A DNA stretch of 64,000 bases from Yersinia pekkanenii. Lineage in GTDB: Bacteria; Pseudomonadota; Gammaproteobacteria; Enterobacterales; Enterobacteriaceae. The notes beneath the pieces are model-generated. The model was given only the letters and a program-made list of their open reading frames with translations, had not been told where the DNA came from and searched no databases. This document shows positions 1-9,520 of the stretch, one piece after another. The stretch spans positions 40,474 through 104,473 of the forward strand of contig NZ_CQAZ01000016.1 of NCBI RefSeq assembly GCF_001152565.1, read 5' to 3'. Position numbers and translations under genes: made by a program. The stretch's first letter is position 1. Each line of letters begins with the position of its first letter.

Positions 1-72
1 ATAACAGACCGAAGCCAGTAGCGTTATCATTCCTACTACGAGTATCCGGATAATAAATAATATCTTCGCCAT
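1..72 (-). CDS. hmsF: HmsF/PgaB, start only (cut by window edge)
   Basis: Only the first 24 codons lie in the window, starting at ATG 72-70 and beginning MAKILFIIRILVVG, a typical hydrophobic export signal. It begins 10 bases after the hmsH stop codon. In hms/pga loci the gene after hmsH/pgaA is hmsF/pgaB, a periplasmic poly-beta-1,6-N-acetylglucosamine deacetylase needed for polymer export. The identity rests mainly on that gene order, because the catalytic part lies outside the window. Confidence 0.7.
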   Translation of the reverse strand, partial: MAKILFIIRILVVGMITLLASVCY

Positions 73-82
73 AAAGCTTCCC

Positions 83-2551
83 TTAGAAACGGTAATTCAA
101 ATCGAAAGCGAGTGAGAGATCATGCTCGCGGGCACCATCATAGGGGCGCTTGTCATAGATAACTGCCACTCCAGTATCGACAACATCATTCCATTGGACT
201 CGTTGCCCATAACTTGCCGTAGTTACCAGACCATTACCGTAGTTTTTCTCCCAATAACCACCCACCCCGAGTTGCACTTGCTGGCTCCAGATAGTTTTAT
301 AATGGCGATACATAATATGATTTAAGGTAACCGCAGGCAGGTACGTGAAATCCCTTTTCGGGTTGTAGTAAATCACGTCAGCTTTAGTGTTGGTGCTTGC
401 TGCCAGACCCAGATCAAAATCTGCGGTCAAATAGGGTCCGGTCCAGATACGCTGACGCACGTTGAACTCATATTCCCAACGGTTGTTACCATCAGAGTAA
501 CGTGACGGTGTCACGTTGAATTCAGCATCACGCCGATCATCGGCTTTCCAGAACACATAAGCGGAGGCGCTGTTGGCGGAGATATTATTTTTTAATGCAC
601 GTAATGGCGTATCTTTAGCCAGCCTTTCGACCTGCCCCCCCACCCGCCAGTGGTCATTAAAATCGTACCAAGTCGATAAACGGGCACCGGTCTTATTACC
701 GAAGCCATAATTTTGGTTATTCACTTCACCTTCAGCCCAAACATCACGGGCCGTCCATTCACCACCTAAACGCATAACACGGTTAATGCCGGTGCCTTCT
801 TCAAACTGCGCATTGTTATAGCTGCCGCCCCCGAACACTCGCCAGTTTTCGGCTATCGGCGGGCTGTATAATAGGGTTTCGATACCATAATCTTTGTTAC
901 CACTGACTGGGCTATTGGAGGAAATGGTTCGGGTACCTGTCATCCGCAATTCATACATGTTATGCACTTTGCGTTGTCGGTCTAATTCCTGAGACGGGAC
1001 ATCTTCCGGAGAACGGGTAATGACGTCATCGGTTAATAACTCCATCTGATGCCATTCCTGCAAGTCCATTGCAGTTTCAGCTTGTGCACGCTCCAAAATA
1101 AGACTGCGTGGTTCCAATGACTCTACCGCTTTCAGTTCTTGTTCCGCTTTGCGCGGCCAATCACGGGCCAGATAAACACTGGCTAAGGCAATTCGTAGAT
1201 CCTGATTAGCCGGTGCGGTGCTGGATAAGTCTGTCAGTTTTTTCTGCGCTGCCGGCAGGTCATTAAGTGCAACCAGAGATTGGATATACAAGGTTTGCGC
1301 TTCGACCCAATCAACATTGGGTTCTTTACCGCTTAGGCCATAAAGCCCTATCTGATAAGGTGTTTGCTCACTAAAGTTTTTAGCAAACTGATGCGCTTTA
1401 TCCAGTTGTTCGCTTTCATTCAGCGAATAGTAAAGATCATCGGCATCAATCACATCATCGCTATTACGAAATGTTTTGCCATCGGCATAATACAAACTGG
1501 TCAGGATCGGGGCGGCTTTTTCCGGCATCCGGCGATCGATATAAGCAGAAGCGGCCCAACGACGAGCATAGTCCGGCATTTTGTAGCCTTCGGCCTCCAT
1601 GCTTTCATATTCTTTAATCAGTTCGGCGGTATTACGCCGTACCAATAATGCCCCTAATCGGTCAATACGTGCGCGCTGGTAATCAGCCTGTGCTTCAGGC
1701 TCTTTGCTCCAGCGGGTTAACAAATCCTGATAATCTGCCAGCGCCTGATCAGCGATGTAAAAACGCTCGGCTTCGCTGCGTGTTGGCAGCACAGCCATCC
1801 GGACTTGTTCGGCGGCGGCATCTCTCTCAAGTTGCCGATATTGCTCAGCAGTAACCAATTTTGGATTTTCTTTTGCGAGCTGCAACGCAGGATCGGCAAT
1901 ACGGTTTCTTTGCAGGATCTCAAGGTGATTTTTTAATACTTCCTCAGATGTAGGTGCCAGTCGCACCGCCTCACTGGAAGCCTGCAATGCATCATAATTG
2001 CGGTTGGTTGCCCGGCTCAGATAAGACAAAGTCATATAGTTTTGCGCAGAGGGATTGCGTTCAGCCAAGTCTTTTGCCTGTTGTAAAGCCTCACCGCCAC
2101 GACCAGAATCAGCCTGAGTCAGGATCATGCCGGTGATAAGGTCAGGGTTAGTAGGATCTTTCTTTAAACTGTTTTGCCACAATGCCAGAGCTTGATCCCA
2201 ACGTTTTTCATTACGGTAAGCTCGTGCTGCAGAGGCCAGGCCGCGCGAAGAGATATTCATCGAGGAGTGATATCTCTCATAAACGTCGATAACCTCCTGA
2301 TCACGCCCTGCCCAACCGGCTATTTGTAGCCAGTCGTCAACCTGGCTGCTATCCAGCGGCCTGGCTTTAGATTCTTTTTGTAAATAGTCAAGAACCGGCG
2401 CGGTATCTCCCTGCCTGGCTTGGATGATTAATGAATCATACTGTGTGTCTGCCAACGCTGGATTAACTGAAAGGCCGGAAATTAATAGCGCCAATAAAGT
2501 AATTCTGTACCGATGCAACGGGCGCAGCAGTGTCGTAAATGCGTTATACAT
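83..2551 (-). CDS. hmsH: HmsH/PgaA outer-membrane PNAG export porin
   Basis: 822-residue protein that exports poly-beta-1,6-N-acetyl-D-glucosamine (biofilm polysaccharide) across the outer membrane. After the chosen start (MYNAFTTLLRPLHRY) comes a signal peptide ending in NPALA, then about 450 residues of TPR-like helical repeats in the periplasm. The C-terminal 270 residues or so alternate polar and aromatic strands as in a 16-strand beta-barrel and end in NYRF, a typical outer-membrane C-terminus. An upstream in-frame ATG at 2614 would add 21 residues with no good ribosome site; the ATG at 2551 has AAGGG seven bases upstream and gives the usual HmsH length. It is first gene of hmsHF(RS), with hmsF starting 10 bases downstream. 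Confidence 0.93.
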   Translation of the reverse strand: MYNAFTTLLRPLHRYRITLLALLISGLSVNPALADTQYDSLIIQARQGDTAPVLDYLQKESKARPLDSSQVDDWLQIAGWAGRDQEVIDVYERYHSSMNISSRGLASAARAYRNEKRWDQALALWQNSLKKDPTNPDLITGMILTQADSGRGGEALQQAKDLAERNPSAQNYMTLSYLSRATNRNYDALQASSEAVRLAPTSEEVLKNHLEILQRNRIADPALQLAKENPKLVTAEQYRQLERDAAAEQVRMAVLPTRSEAERFYIADQALADYQDLLTRWSKEPEAQADYQRARIDRLGALLVRRNTAELIKEYESMEAEGYKMPDYARRWAASAYIDRRMPEKAAPILTSLYYADGKTFRNSDDVIDADDLYYSLNESEQLDKAHQFAKNFSEQTPYQIGLYGLSGKEPNVDWVEAQTLYIQSLVALNDLPAAQKKLTDLSSTAPANQDLRIALASVYLARDWPRKAEQELKAVESLEPRSLILERAQAETAMDLQEWHQMELLTDDVITRSPEDVPSQELDRQRKVHNMYELRMTGTRTISSNSPVSGNKDYGIETLLYSPPIAENWRVFGGGSYNNAQFEEGTGINRVMRLGGEWTARDVWAEGEVNNQNYGFGNKTGARLSTWYDFNDHWRVGGQVERLAKDTPLRALKNNISANSASAYVFWKADDRRDAEFNVTPSRYSDGNNRWEYEFNVRQRIWTGPYLTADFDLGLAASTNTKADVIYYNPKRDFTYLPAVTLNHIMYRHYKTIWSQQVQLGVGGYWEKNYGNGLVTTASYGQRVQWNDVVDTGVAVIYDKRPYDGAREHDLSLAFDLNYRF

Positions 2552-3151
2552 TATATAACCCTTAAGCCAACAACTTGTTTGATTTTCGAGAAAAGCTACT
2601 TCACAAACATCCATTTTTCATTATGGAATTATGATGAAATAAAGTCCTTGGGATGTATTACAGCATGTTATTTAGGATAGTTGAAAGGAAATACTATTGT
2701 CGAATTATTATAGAATATTGTTATTCCAGCGATTAATAGAGGTAAAAATGTGATAAGGGCGTTAATTTATATGAAACTGAGAATATTCTTAGCTTAAAGC
2801 TCTGTAAGAATACAAAAAATAAATATTAAATATTTTTACTACGGGAGTGTTACGATACAGTATCCTGCTAAGAGAGGGCGCAATGTGGTTTTTGGGCTGT
2901 TTTAACGTACTCTTCACCGCTCTAGTTTTTGAATATATAAAATATTCTTTATGTTTAAAATTAAAAAAATACTTTTGTTAGCCATAGTCAATTATCACTG
3001 ACGTTATAGTTGAAAGCAGGACAGTTCCAACTCACTCGTTGCCTGCCAAATGTTAGCAAACAAAGCGTTAAAACATCACCCTGTTTAACACTCTATTTTA
3101 TCTATATGATTTTATTATTAAAATTTACTTATTATCGTTCGTAGCGTAATG
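2552..3151. other. AT-rich intergenic region upstream of hmsH
   Basis: About 600 bases with no credible gene. It must hold the hmsH promoter at its left side (minus strand). Several A/T runs and a short imperfect hairpin near 2790-2815 (ATTCTT...AAGAAT) are visible. I see no clear operator. Confidence 0.5.
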
Positions 3152-3190
3152 AAAATAGACTCTGTCAGAAACACAGGAGAGTCTATTTTT
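3152..3190 (-). terminator. Intrinsic terminator after the M24 peptidase gene
   Basis: Inverted repeat with arms AAAATAGACTCT and AGAGTCTATTTT, flanked by A and T runs so that it could work in both directions. It lies about 45 bases beyond the stop codon of the minus-strand peptidase gene, which has no other gene following it. Confidence 0.8.
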
Positions 3191-3234
3191 ATTAATGGTA
3201 GGTAATTCACATCAAGTAAGAGACTGCGCACAAA

Positions 3235-4467
3235 TTAAATACAGTGCAGCAGATCCCGGTTCAGTTTACTTAAAAATTCAAAACCGTTATCTGTAATGAG
3301 GATCATATCCTCCAACATAATCGCACCAATCCCGATACCGTAATAAGGTGTTTCAAGACTTAACACCATCCCTGGACGAAATGTTTCGGTGGCCAATGTG
3401 CTGACAAATGGAGCTTCTTCTAACCCCAAGAATACACCATCACCATGCCCAAGATGGCCACGGTTATAATGTGGCAAGCCTGATTTTTTGATAATATCCA
3501 TAGTGGAATCAAAAACATCTTTTAATTTCACCCCCGGCGCCACCATCGATAGCATATGTTCATGACCTATTCTGATGGTGTCATATATCTGCTGCGTCAG
3601 TTTATCTGGCGCTCCCAGTACAAATGTCCGGGCAAGATCTGCGCCATACCCCGCAACATCCACGCCACAGTCAAATTTAATTAAGTCACCAAACTTTGCG
3701 GGGGTCTCATCCGCCAGCATTTTAGGTGAAAAGTTATCGCCCACAGAAATAAGATTAAAACGCGAGAAGTTCGTCTCTGGGAAAGTCATCACCGCTGCTT
3801 TAAAAGCCGCAGTCAATTCTGCCGAGGTACAGCCTATACGGATATTTTTAGCCGCACTGGCAATACCGTATTCGGTGATTTCAGCACTTTTTCTTAGGTG
3901 TTCGATCTCCCAGCGGCTCTTGATCATTCTTATTTCATTAAACAGCGGGGTTGAATCAACCAGCTTCAACCCTGGCGCGACTTTATCCAGAACGTTTTTA
4001 CCACCGTTGGACATAGCATGTAATTCGATGGCAATTGTTTTATCCAGTACTCCCGCATTATCAAGGGCGGTTTTTACTAAACCAAAAACCGCCTCAATGG
4101 GAGGGCCGATTGGCCGATCACGTTTTGTCTGACGATTCAGGGGATTGCGCGGATCATCGACATCAACCCAGACGGGAAAGGTTTTCAGTTCCATATTAGG
4201 CATATCGAAGTGGGTACTGGCAGCCTCAAACTCATTCATGATTATTTGCGAGGGAATAGCCGCATCACGGAACATAATAACAACAGCAGCACCCGTGTGG
4301 CGGAAGGTATACATAAAGAAACTGGCGAAACCAGTAAGATAATAGAAATTATCACATACCGTTACCACCAGAGCATCAAGCCCTTCTCGTTCCATTACGG
4401 TGCGGGCTTGGCGACTAACCTCGTCTAAATGCTCAATTTTTTCTTTATTCACCGGGATTTCCTTCAA
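3235..4467 (-). CDS. M24-family metallopeptidase (Xaa-Pro aminopeptidase/creatinase fold)
   Basis: 410 residues: an N-terminal creatinase-like domain (about 15-165) followed by the pita-bread M24 catalytic domain (about 180-405). The metal ligands are visible in order: Asp in FDCGVD, Asp in GADLARTF, His in GHLGHGDG, Glu in LSLETPYYG and Glu in MLEDMIL. Family members cleave Xaa-Pro dipeptides or act as creatinase-like hydrolases; the substrate cannot be told here. The gene is monocistronic by spacing (66 bases to tehB upstream, a terminator downstream). A cytosolic location is inferred from the absence of a signal peptide. Confidence 0.85.
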   Translation of the reverse strand: MKEIPVNKEKIEHLDEVSRQARTVMEREGLDALVVTVCDNFYYLTGFASFFMYTFRHTGAAVVIMFRDAAIPSQIIMNEFEAASTHFDMPNMELKTFPVWVDVDDPRNPLNRQTKRDRPIGPPIEAVFGLVKTALDNAGVLDKTIAIELHAMSNGGKNVLDKVAPGLKLVDSTPLFNEIRMIKSRWEIEHLRKSAEITEYGIASAAKNIRIGCTSAELTAAFKAAVMTFPETNFSRFNLISVGDNFSPKMLADETPAKFGDLIKFDCGVDVAGYGADLARTFVLGAPDKLTQQIYDTIRIGHEHMLSMVAPGVKLKDVFDSTMDIIKKSGLPHYNRGHLGHGDGVFLGLEEAPFVSTLATETFRPGMVLSLETPYYGIGIGAIMLEDMILITDNGFEFLSKLNRDLLHCI

Positions 4468-4533
4468 GTCTTACTTTGTCTCTGTATGGCGAATCATATA
4501 CCCAAATTGGTTAACGTTGCTACCGCACTGTAA

Positions 4534-5403
4534 TTACACTTTTTTCGCCAGCAAAGTCGCAAAACGCAGCTTTATCCTATTACCTTGCTCATCAGTCTTA
4601 TGTAATTGCCCGACATTTTCGTTGTATTTAATGATCTCCCAATCTTTATAGTAATGGCTTAACTCACCCGACCTTAAAGTAAACGAGAATGGCACAGTAC
4701 AAGGGAAGTCGTCAGTCGACATGGCCGAGATAATCAGATTATAACCACCGGGTAAGGTGTACTCCTGCATATTGTTAATAATAAACGGAATTCTATCCGG
4801 TTGGAGGAACATCAAAACCACGGTAGACAGAATAAAATCGTAACGATTATCCAGACTGGCTTCATTAATGTTGTAAGTGCTAGCCGTAATATTTTGCAGC
4901 TCTTCCTGGGCGATTATCTGCTGTAAATGAGTGATGCTATCGTTGTTCTTATCCACCGCCGTAACATCAAAACCCAATAAATTCAGGTACAACGAATTAC
5001 GACCAGAGCCACAACCGAAGTCTAGCGCCTTGCCCGGTTTAATCACCTTCACCGCATTAATCACTTCTGAATGCGTCGGGGTTAAATTGTATTTTTTGTG
5101 GTAAAAGTCTTCCGCAGTGCAATAGAAACTGAGCTGACATTGCAGGTCATCTGAACAAGCAGCAATACGATGCCAGACTTGAGGTTCAATAAATGGCGGT
5201 TGTTGTTCATCAGAGAATGTATGCCTTTCCAAGGTATTACCTGCTTCATCAAGGATCAGAAAGCCCATCTCCCCACTCAGTATGGTCAACTTGGCCCAGG
5301 TACCGGCTTTAGTATTATGTTTTTCCCGAAACATCGCGGGTACACCAGCACTGTTCCAGACAGGTAACTTTTTGTAGCACAACAACGCTGATGTATTTTC
5401 CAT
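4534..5403 (-). CDS. tehB: TehB-type SAM-dependent methyltransferase with DUF1971 N-terminal domain
   Basis: 289 residues. The C-terminal two thirds (from about 95) is a class I methyltransferase with SAM motif ALDFGCGSGRNSLY, followed by VTAVDKN. It matches TehB, which methylates tellurite and other oxyanions. The N-terminal 85-90 residues (LPVWNSAGVPAMFREKHNTK) form the small beta domain found in the long TehB form, as in Haemophilus, but absent from the short E. coli TehB. A TTG 15 bases upstream is in frame; the ATG at 5403 is preferred because TTGAGGAAT supplies a ribosome site just before it. No tehA is adjacent. Confidence 0.9.
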   Translation of the reverse strand: MENTSALLCYKKLPVWNSAGVPAMFREKHNTKAGTWAKLTILSGEMGFLILDEAGNTLERHTFSDEQQPPFIEPQVWHRIAACSDDLQCQLSFYCTAEDFYHKKYNLTPTHSEVINAVKVIKPGKALDFGCGSGRNSLYLNLLGFDVTAVDKNNDSITHLQQIIAQEELQNITASTYNINEASLDNRYDFILSTVVLMFLQPDRIPFIINNMQEYTLPGGYNLIISAMSTDDFPCTVPFSFTLRSGELSHYYKDWEIIKYNENVGQLHKTDEQGNRIKLRFATLLAKKV

Positions 5404-5560
5404 GCTGATATTCCTCAAATAATTTAAAGTTGCATTTAATATGCAACATATAATACAGCATTATTACCCTCAAATGATAGCGGTCAAAAAAAACAAGTTT
5501 ATGCAGGGATTTTGGTTTATTTTATCAATTAACTTACTGAAATACTGAACTAAAAATAGA

Positions 5561-5875
5561 TTATGGCACCTTAGGCTTCACGGTTTTTAGACTGTCAATA
5601 TGAGACGCCAGTTTTTGAATATCGTCATCGGTCAGATGTGCCTTAGCTTTGTTACCCCTGCCAATAATCTTGCCATCACGCCGCGCGGTGAGACCATCAA
5701 CAATCTCATCATAGGATAACGATATCAGCGGAGGCGCTTTATCCAAGCCTTTCCGATCCGCCAAACGGCCATGACAACTTGAACAGGTTTGTTTATAGAT
5801 ATGTTCACCGTCAGTGGCTGCCTGAGCCGCCGCGCTCAACATCATTATACTCGCGACTAGCAGTAATCCTTTCAT
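5561..5875 (-). CDS. Small periplasmic c-type cytochrome, last gene of the iron operon
   Basis: About 104 residues: signal peptide MKGLLLVASIMMLSAAAQA, then one haem c motif CSSCH near residue 31. Short single-haem cytochromes of this type sit at the end of FetMP-type iron operons together with a TlpA protein, where a redox role in iron uptake is inferred but not proven. The start at 5875 overlaps the TlpA stop codon by one base (TAATG), so translation is probably coupled. A longer frame from 5893 lacks a better start. Confidence 0.85.
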   Translation of the reverse strand: MKGLLLVASIMMLSAAAQAATDGEHIYKQTCSSCHGRLADRKGLDKAPPLISLSYDEIVDGLTARRDGKIIGRGNKAKAHLTDDDIQKLASHIDSLKTVKPKVP

Positions 5876-6372
5876 TATGCCCCTGTTGCCCATTGCCGGA
5901 ACAATGTCGTCAGAGTCTGCTCATTACGCGCGCCCTGATGCCATTCAGTCACTTTACCGTTGCGGTCAATGAGGAAAGAGGTTGGTGTACCAATGACCTG
6001 ATAACGTTCCTGGGTAATACCCAACTGATCACGAATCACCGGATAACTGATCTTATGCTGTGCCAATACCGGATTGATATCCACTGGTTGCGGATCGGTA
6101 TTGATAGCCACCACCACGATATCATTCTGATACTCTTGGCTCAGTTTATCCAGTACCGCCATTTCAGCCAAACAACCGCCACAGTTTGCTGACCAGAAGT
6201 TGAGATAGACCTGTTTGCCTTTCCATTGTTCGAGTGCAACCGGCTGACCTTGCAGGGAGTAAGCTGCCAATGGCGGGGCGGTTTCACCCACCGCCACCTC
6301 TTCTTGCTTACAAGCACTGAGCAGCAATAACAAACCGCTCAAACTGAGGGCTGTTAACCGATTACGCCACAT
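5875..6372 (-). CDS. TlpA-like thioredoxin-fold lipoprotein
   Basis: About 165 residues. The N-terminus [21 protein letters not shown] ends in a lipobox (LLSAC), so a membrane-anchored periplasmic lipoprotein is expected. The thioredoxin fold carries the active-site pair in WSANCGGCLAEM (CGGC) and the cis-proline loop GTPTSFLID. The family reduces disulfides or passes electrons in the periplasm. The start at 6372 is preferred over 6390 because AAGAGAG lies just upstream of it. The gene overlaps the end of the ABC ATPase gene by 11 bases and the start of the cytochrome gene by one. Confidence 0.87.
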   Translation of the reverse strand: MWRNRLTALSLSGLLLLLSACKQEEVAVGETAPPLAAYSLQGQPVALEQWKGKQVYLNFWSANCGGCLAEMAVLDKLSQEYQNDIVVVAINTDPQPVDINPVLAQHKISYPVIRDQLGITQERYQVIGTPTSFLIDRNGKVTEWHQGARNEQTLTTLFRQWATGA

Positions 6373-7075
6373 GATGACGACTCTCTTCATTTAGATATTT
6401 ACCATGCTGGAGCCGGATTATCCGATCAGCAACACGCCCTAAGTCTGGATTGTGGGTCACCATGACAATGGTTCTGCCCTGCCGATGAATATGGTTGAGT
6501 AGATCCAATACCCTTTGCTCATTCTCTTCATCAAGGTTGCCGGTTGGTTCATCGGCAAAAATAATCGGGGGCTGATTGACCAATGCCCGTGCGATGCAGA
6601 CCCGTTGTTGTTCACCGCCGGAGAGTTGGCTAGGTAAATGGCCCATACGCGGCGTCATTCCGACTTGCTCCAATACTTGTCGGGCAGCCTCTTCATCAAC
6701 CACACTGTGATAGTGCTGCGCCAGCATAATATTCTCTAGCGCCGTCAGGTAAGGGATAAGATGAAACTGTTGGAAAACCAGCCCTATTTTGTCAGCACGA
6801 AACTGCCTGCGGCCTTCTTCATCCAGACCTGCGGCATCAACACCATCGAGTAATACCTGCCCCTCGCTTACGGTGTCCAGACAGGTCAGAATATTCATTA
6901 ATGTTGTTTTACCTGAACCGGACGCGCCCATAATCGCAACAAATTCACCGCGATTAATACAGATATTGATGTCTTCCAGCGCCGTCACCTGCCCAAAACG
7001 TTTATATAAATGCCTGGTTTCAATAACAGCATCCGTGGCGCACTCAGGTTTCACCCGTATTAATGAAGATGTCAT
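6362..7075 (-). CDS. ABC transporter ATP-binding protein (MacB/LolD type)
   Basis: 237 residues with Walker [10 protein letters not shown], signature LSGGEQQRV, Walker [13 protein letters not shown] and H-loop MVTHNPD. The sequence type is that of ATPases pairing with MacB/FtsX-like permeases, and two such permease genes precede it. AGGAG eight bases upstream supports the ATG at 7075. It sits 3 bases after the second permease gene and overlaps the TlpA gene, within the FetMP iron operon. What the ABC unit moves or drives is not known from sequence. Confidence 0.9.
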   Translation of the reverse strand: MTSSLIRVKPECATDAVIETRHLYKRFGQVTALEDINICINRGEFVAIMGASGSGKTTLMNILTCLDTVSEGQVLLDGVDAAGLDEEGRRQFRADKIGLVFQQFHLIPYLTALENIMLAQHYHSVVDEEAARQVLEQVGMTPRMGHLPSQLSGGEQQRVCIARALVNQPPIIFADEPTGNLDEENEQRVLDLLNHIHRQGRTIVMVTHNPDLGRVADRIIRLQHGKYLNEESRHHVA

Positions 7076-7078
7076 TTG

Positions 7079-8236
7079 CTACTCTCCTTTCAGGACGTTA
7101 GCGGGTTCGATATGAATAGCCCGACGGGTAGGAACAATTGCCGCCACAGCGGCGACTAACAGTGACAGCACCAGAGTCAACGGCAATACCGGCGCACGCA
7201 AGGCAATTGCCGCACTGAACACCGTCTGCCCCAAAACCTGTGCCAACACATACCCGAGCAGAGCACCACAGACTGCGGCGGCCAGTGATATAATCAGCGT
7301 TTCGGTCAGCATCTGGCGAATGATATCCCTGTCACTGGCACCCAGCGCTTTTTGCAAGGCAAACTCTTGCGAACGCTCAGCCACTATCGCCATTAACGTC
7401 GTATTGACGCACAGCGATGACAGAATAAGGATCACCACCGACACCAACCCCATCAGTCCTTTTATTTTATCAAGGACCTGCCCTTCAGAGGCTGAGACTT
7501 TACGAATTGGCCGGATTTCAAGACTCGGATATTGCTCACGCAGGTGGCTGGCGAAGGTTTCGACCTGCCCCATATCATTACTGACGCTAAGCAGCGCATT
7601 GCTGATACGCCCTGGTTGATTGAGCCATTTTTGCGCCAATTCCAAATTGACGATCAACATGTTATCAGTGGCATCGCCAGCGTCGACAATGCCTTTGACT
7701 TGTAGGCGCTGGCGGGTGGCACCGTTAACCAATGTAATAGTATCGCCCACGTTGACCTGTAAGCGTTCGGCAAGTTTGACGCCAATCATCGCATTGCGGT
7801 CATCAAAACTGACACCAATCCAGTTACCGGTCACCTGCCAATAAGGGACAAGTTGTTGCAGGGACTCAAACCACACTCCCATCAGCACCACTTTTTCTAG
7901 TTCGGTTCGTGCCATGCCATAAATATAGGGACTGGAGGCATGGATAAGCCCTTTTGGCGCTGCATCAATAATTGGTTGGAATCTCTGCTGTTCAAAAGAG
8001 TTGCCATGCCCTGGACCGATGTAGAAATTCGCACCAAAAGTGCGTAATTCCTGACTCATTTTGGCATTAATATCGAAATAAACAGCCGACATTGCGGTGA
8101 CAATCGCGGCCCCGACGGTTAGCGCGGCAAATACCACACTAACCCGCTGCATTCGCAGGCGCAGTGCACGCAACACTAATCGCCAGAACATGCTATGACT
8201 GCCTTTGTGTGGTGTAACCCGATGATTAACGGCCAT
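7079..8236 (-). CDS. FtsX/MacB-like ABC permease, second of the pair
   Basis: About 385 residues. The N-terminal transmembrane helix starts near MFWRLVLRAL, followed by a periplasmic MacB-like domain of about 200 residues and three C-terminal transmembrane helices ending in ...PTRRAIHIEPANVLKGE, the usual FtsX-family tail. The start at 8236 (MAVNHRV) has GGAGGTG just upstream and overlaps the preceding permease gene by 11 bases. It is clearly related to its upstream neighbour, so the pair probably forms a heterodimeric permease served by the ATPase at 6362-7075. Confidence 0.87.
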   Translation of the reverse strand: MAVNHRVTPHKGSHSMFWRLVLRALRLRMQRVSVVFAALTVGAAIVTAMSAVYFDINAKMSQELRTFGANFYIGPGHGNSFEQQRFQPIIDAAPKGLIHASSPYIYGMARTELEKVVLMGVWFESLQQLVPYWQVTGNWIGVSFDDRNAMIGVKLAERLQVNVGDTITLVNGATRQRLQVKGIVDAGDATDNMLIVNLELAQKWLNQPGRISNALLSVSNDMGQVETFASHLREQYPSLEIRPIRKVSASEGQVLDKIKGLMGLVSVVILILSSLCVNTTLMAIVAERSQEFALQKALGASDRDIIRQMLTETLIISLAAAVCGALLGYVLAQVLGQTVFSAAIALRAPVLPLTLVLSLLVAAVAAIVPTRRAIHIEPANVLKGE

Positions 8237-9518
8237 AAAGCACCTCCACCGGATAAAGGCTGGCAATGCGCCGGGCTGGGAACCAGGTTCCTATCACCGC
8301 AATCAAAATGGATATCACCAACACGCAAGGCACTACCATCCAGGCAAAACTGAGCGGTACGCCAAACAACATCAAGCCAATGGTTTTTGCTAATCCCCAG
8401 CCCGCCAGACAACCTGCCAAACCGCCGATTAAACCACTGATTACGGCTTCAAGGTAGAACAGCATCAAAATTTGCCACTGGCGAGCCCCCAGCGCTTTCA
8501 TCAAACCAATCTCTTTAGCCCGTTCCATAATAGTGCTGGTCATCAGCGAGGCGATCCCCATGGCGGCAGCAATCAATGCAGCCAGAGTGACCACCGCTAA
8601 TAACAATTGTATTTTTTCAATGACCACCCCTTCCGATGCAGCAACTTGCCAAATAGGCCGCACTACTGAGCCAGAAATAGCGTCTTCCAGTTGGTGCGCT
8701 ATTGAAGAAACATAAGCGGTGCAATACCACAGATCATATTCTTCGGCATTGAGTGCTTCGAGATTTTCTCGCGCTTTACGTGATAACTCGTTTTCTGGCA
8801 CCGTCAGTGCCGAGACTCGAACTGCCTGGATTTTCCCTGGCTGGCCGAGCAATGATTGCACCGCAGCCAATGGCAACACCAGCTGGCTCTCTTCATCGCC
8901 ACCACTGCTTAACACGCCGCTTATCTTCACCGTCATCGGCCCCGCGATGCCGGTGAGATGCAACTCATCGCCCACTGTCCAGCCAGTTTGTTGTGCCAGT
9001 TGCTTGCCCAACAGCGCCTGAACCTCTGTAGCCTCGGCGCTGACCGGCTCTGGTGGCCAGTCGCCACTCACCTGCCAATATGGGCTGATAATTTGCTGGC
9101 CGGTGTGATAATCCGCTTCATCCGGCACATCGACCGGCTGATTAAAATATGTCCCTAGCAACGGGATAGTGTGACCGTTAACCTCAGTTTCACCACTCAG
9201 TAATGGGGCAAAGCCGACAATATTATTACGCCAAAAAATGTCTTTAATATTGGGTAATTCAGCCTGATCAAGGAAATCCTGCCCAGTCAGTGGATTGCTT
9301 TTTTCACCAAACAACGAAGGCAGGGCGACCTGCCCGCCGGGTTCAATTAGAATATTGGCACCATAAGACTTCAGCTCACGGGACATTTTATCGCCAATGT
9401 CTATCGACACGGCTAACAGTGAGGAGATTAACCCTGCGGCGAGAAAGACCGTAAATACCGCCAGCGATTTACGCCGGACATTTCTGAACCACGACTGCTT
9501 GAGCATGCGCCATAGCAT
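8226..9518 (-). CDS. FtsX/MacB-like ABC permease, first of the pair
   Basis: 430 residues. One N-terminal transmembrane helix (VFLAAGLISSLLAVSID), a large periplasmic domain with a MacB-type beta core, then three transmembrane helices with the conserved tail PARRIASLYPVEVLYG. It begins 3 bases after the DUF2318 gene and overlaps the next permease. Together with the downstream permease and ATPase it forms an ABC module of the mechanotransmission (MacB/LolCDE) class rather than a channel importer; this is inferred from family architecture. Confidence 0.87.
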   Translation of the reverse strand: MLWRMLKQSWFRNVRRKSLAVFTVFLAAGLISSLLAVSIDIGDKMSRELKSYGANILIEPGGQVALPSLFGEKSNPLTGQDFLDQAELPNIKDIFWRNNIVGFAPLLSGETEVNGHTIPLLGTYFNQPVDVPDEADYHTGQQIISPYWQVSGDWPPEPVSAEATEVQALLGKQLAQQTGWTVGDELHLTGIAGPMTVKISGVLSSGGDEESQLVLPLAAVQSLLGQPGKIQAVRVSALTVPENELSRKARENLEALNAEEYDLWYCTAYVSSIAHQLEDAISGSVVRPIWQVAASEGVVIEKIQLLLAVVTLAALIAAAMGIASLMTSTIMERAKEIGLMKALGARQWQILMLFYLEAVISGLIGGLAGCLAGWGLAKTIGLMLFGVPLSFAWMVVPCVLVISILIAVIGTWFPARRIASLYPVEVLYGR

Positions 9519-9520
9519 AA

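Noticed and set aside
2552..3151. A small gene or RNA gene between hmsH and the M24 peptidase gene
   Set aside because: Only short frames, no start signals, and no clear promoter-terminator pair for an RNA.
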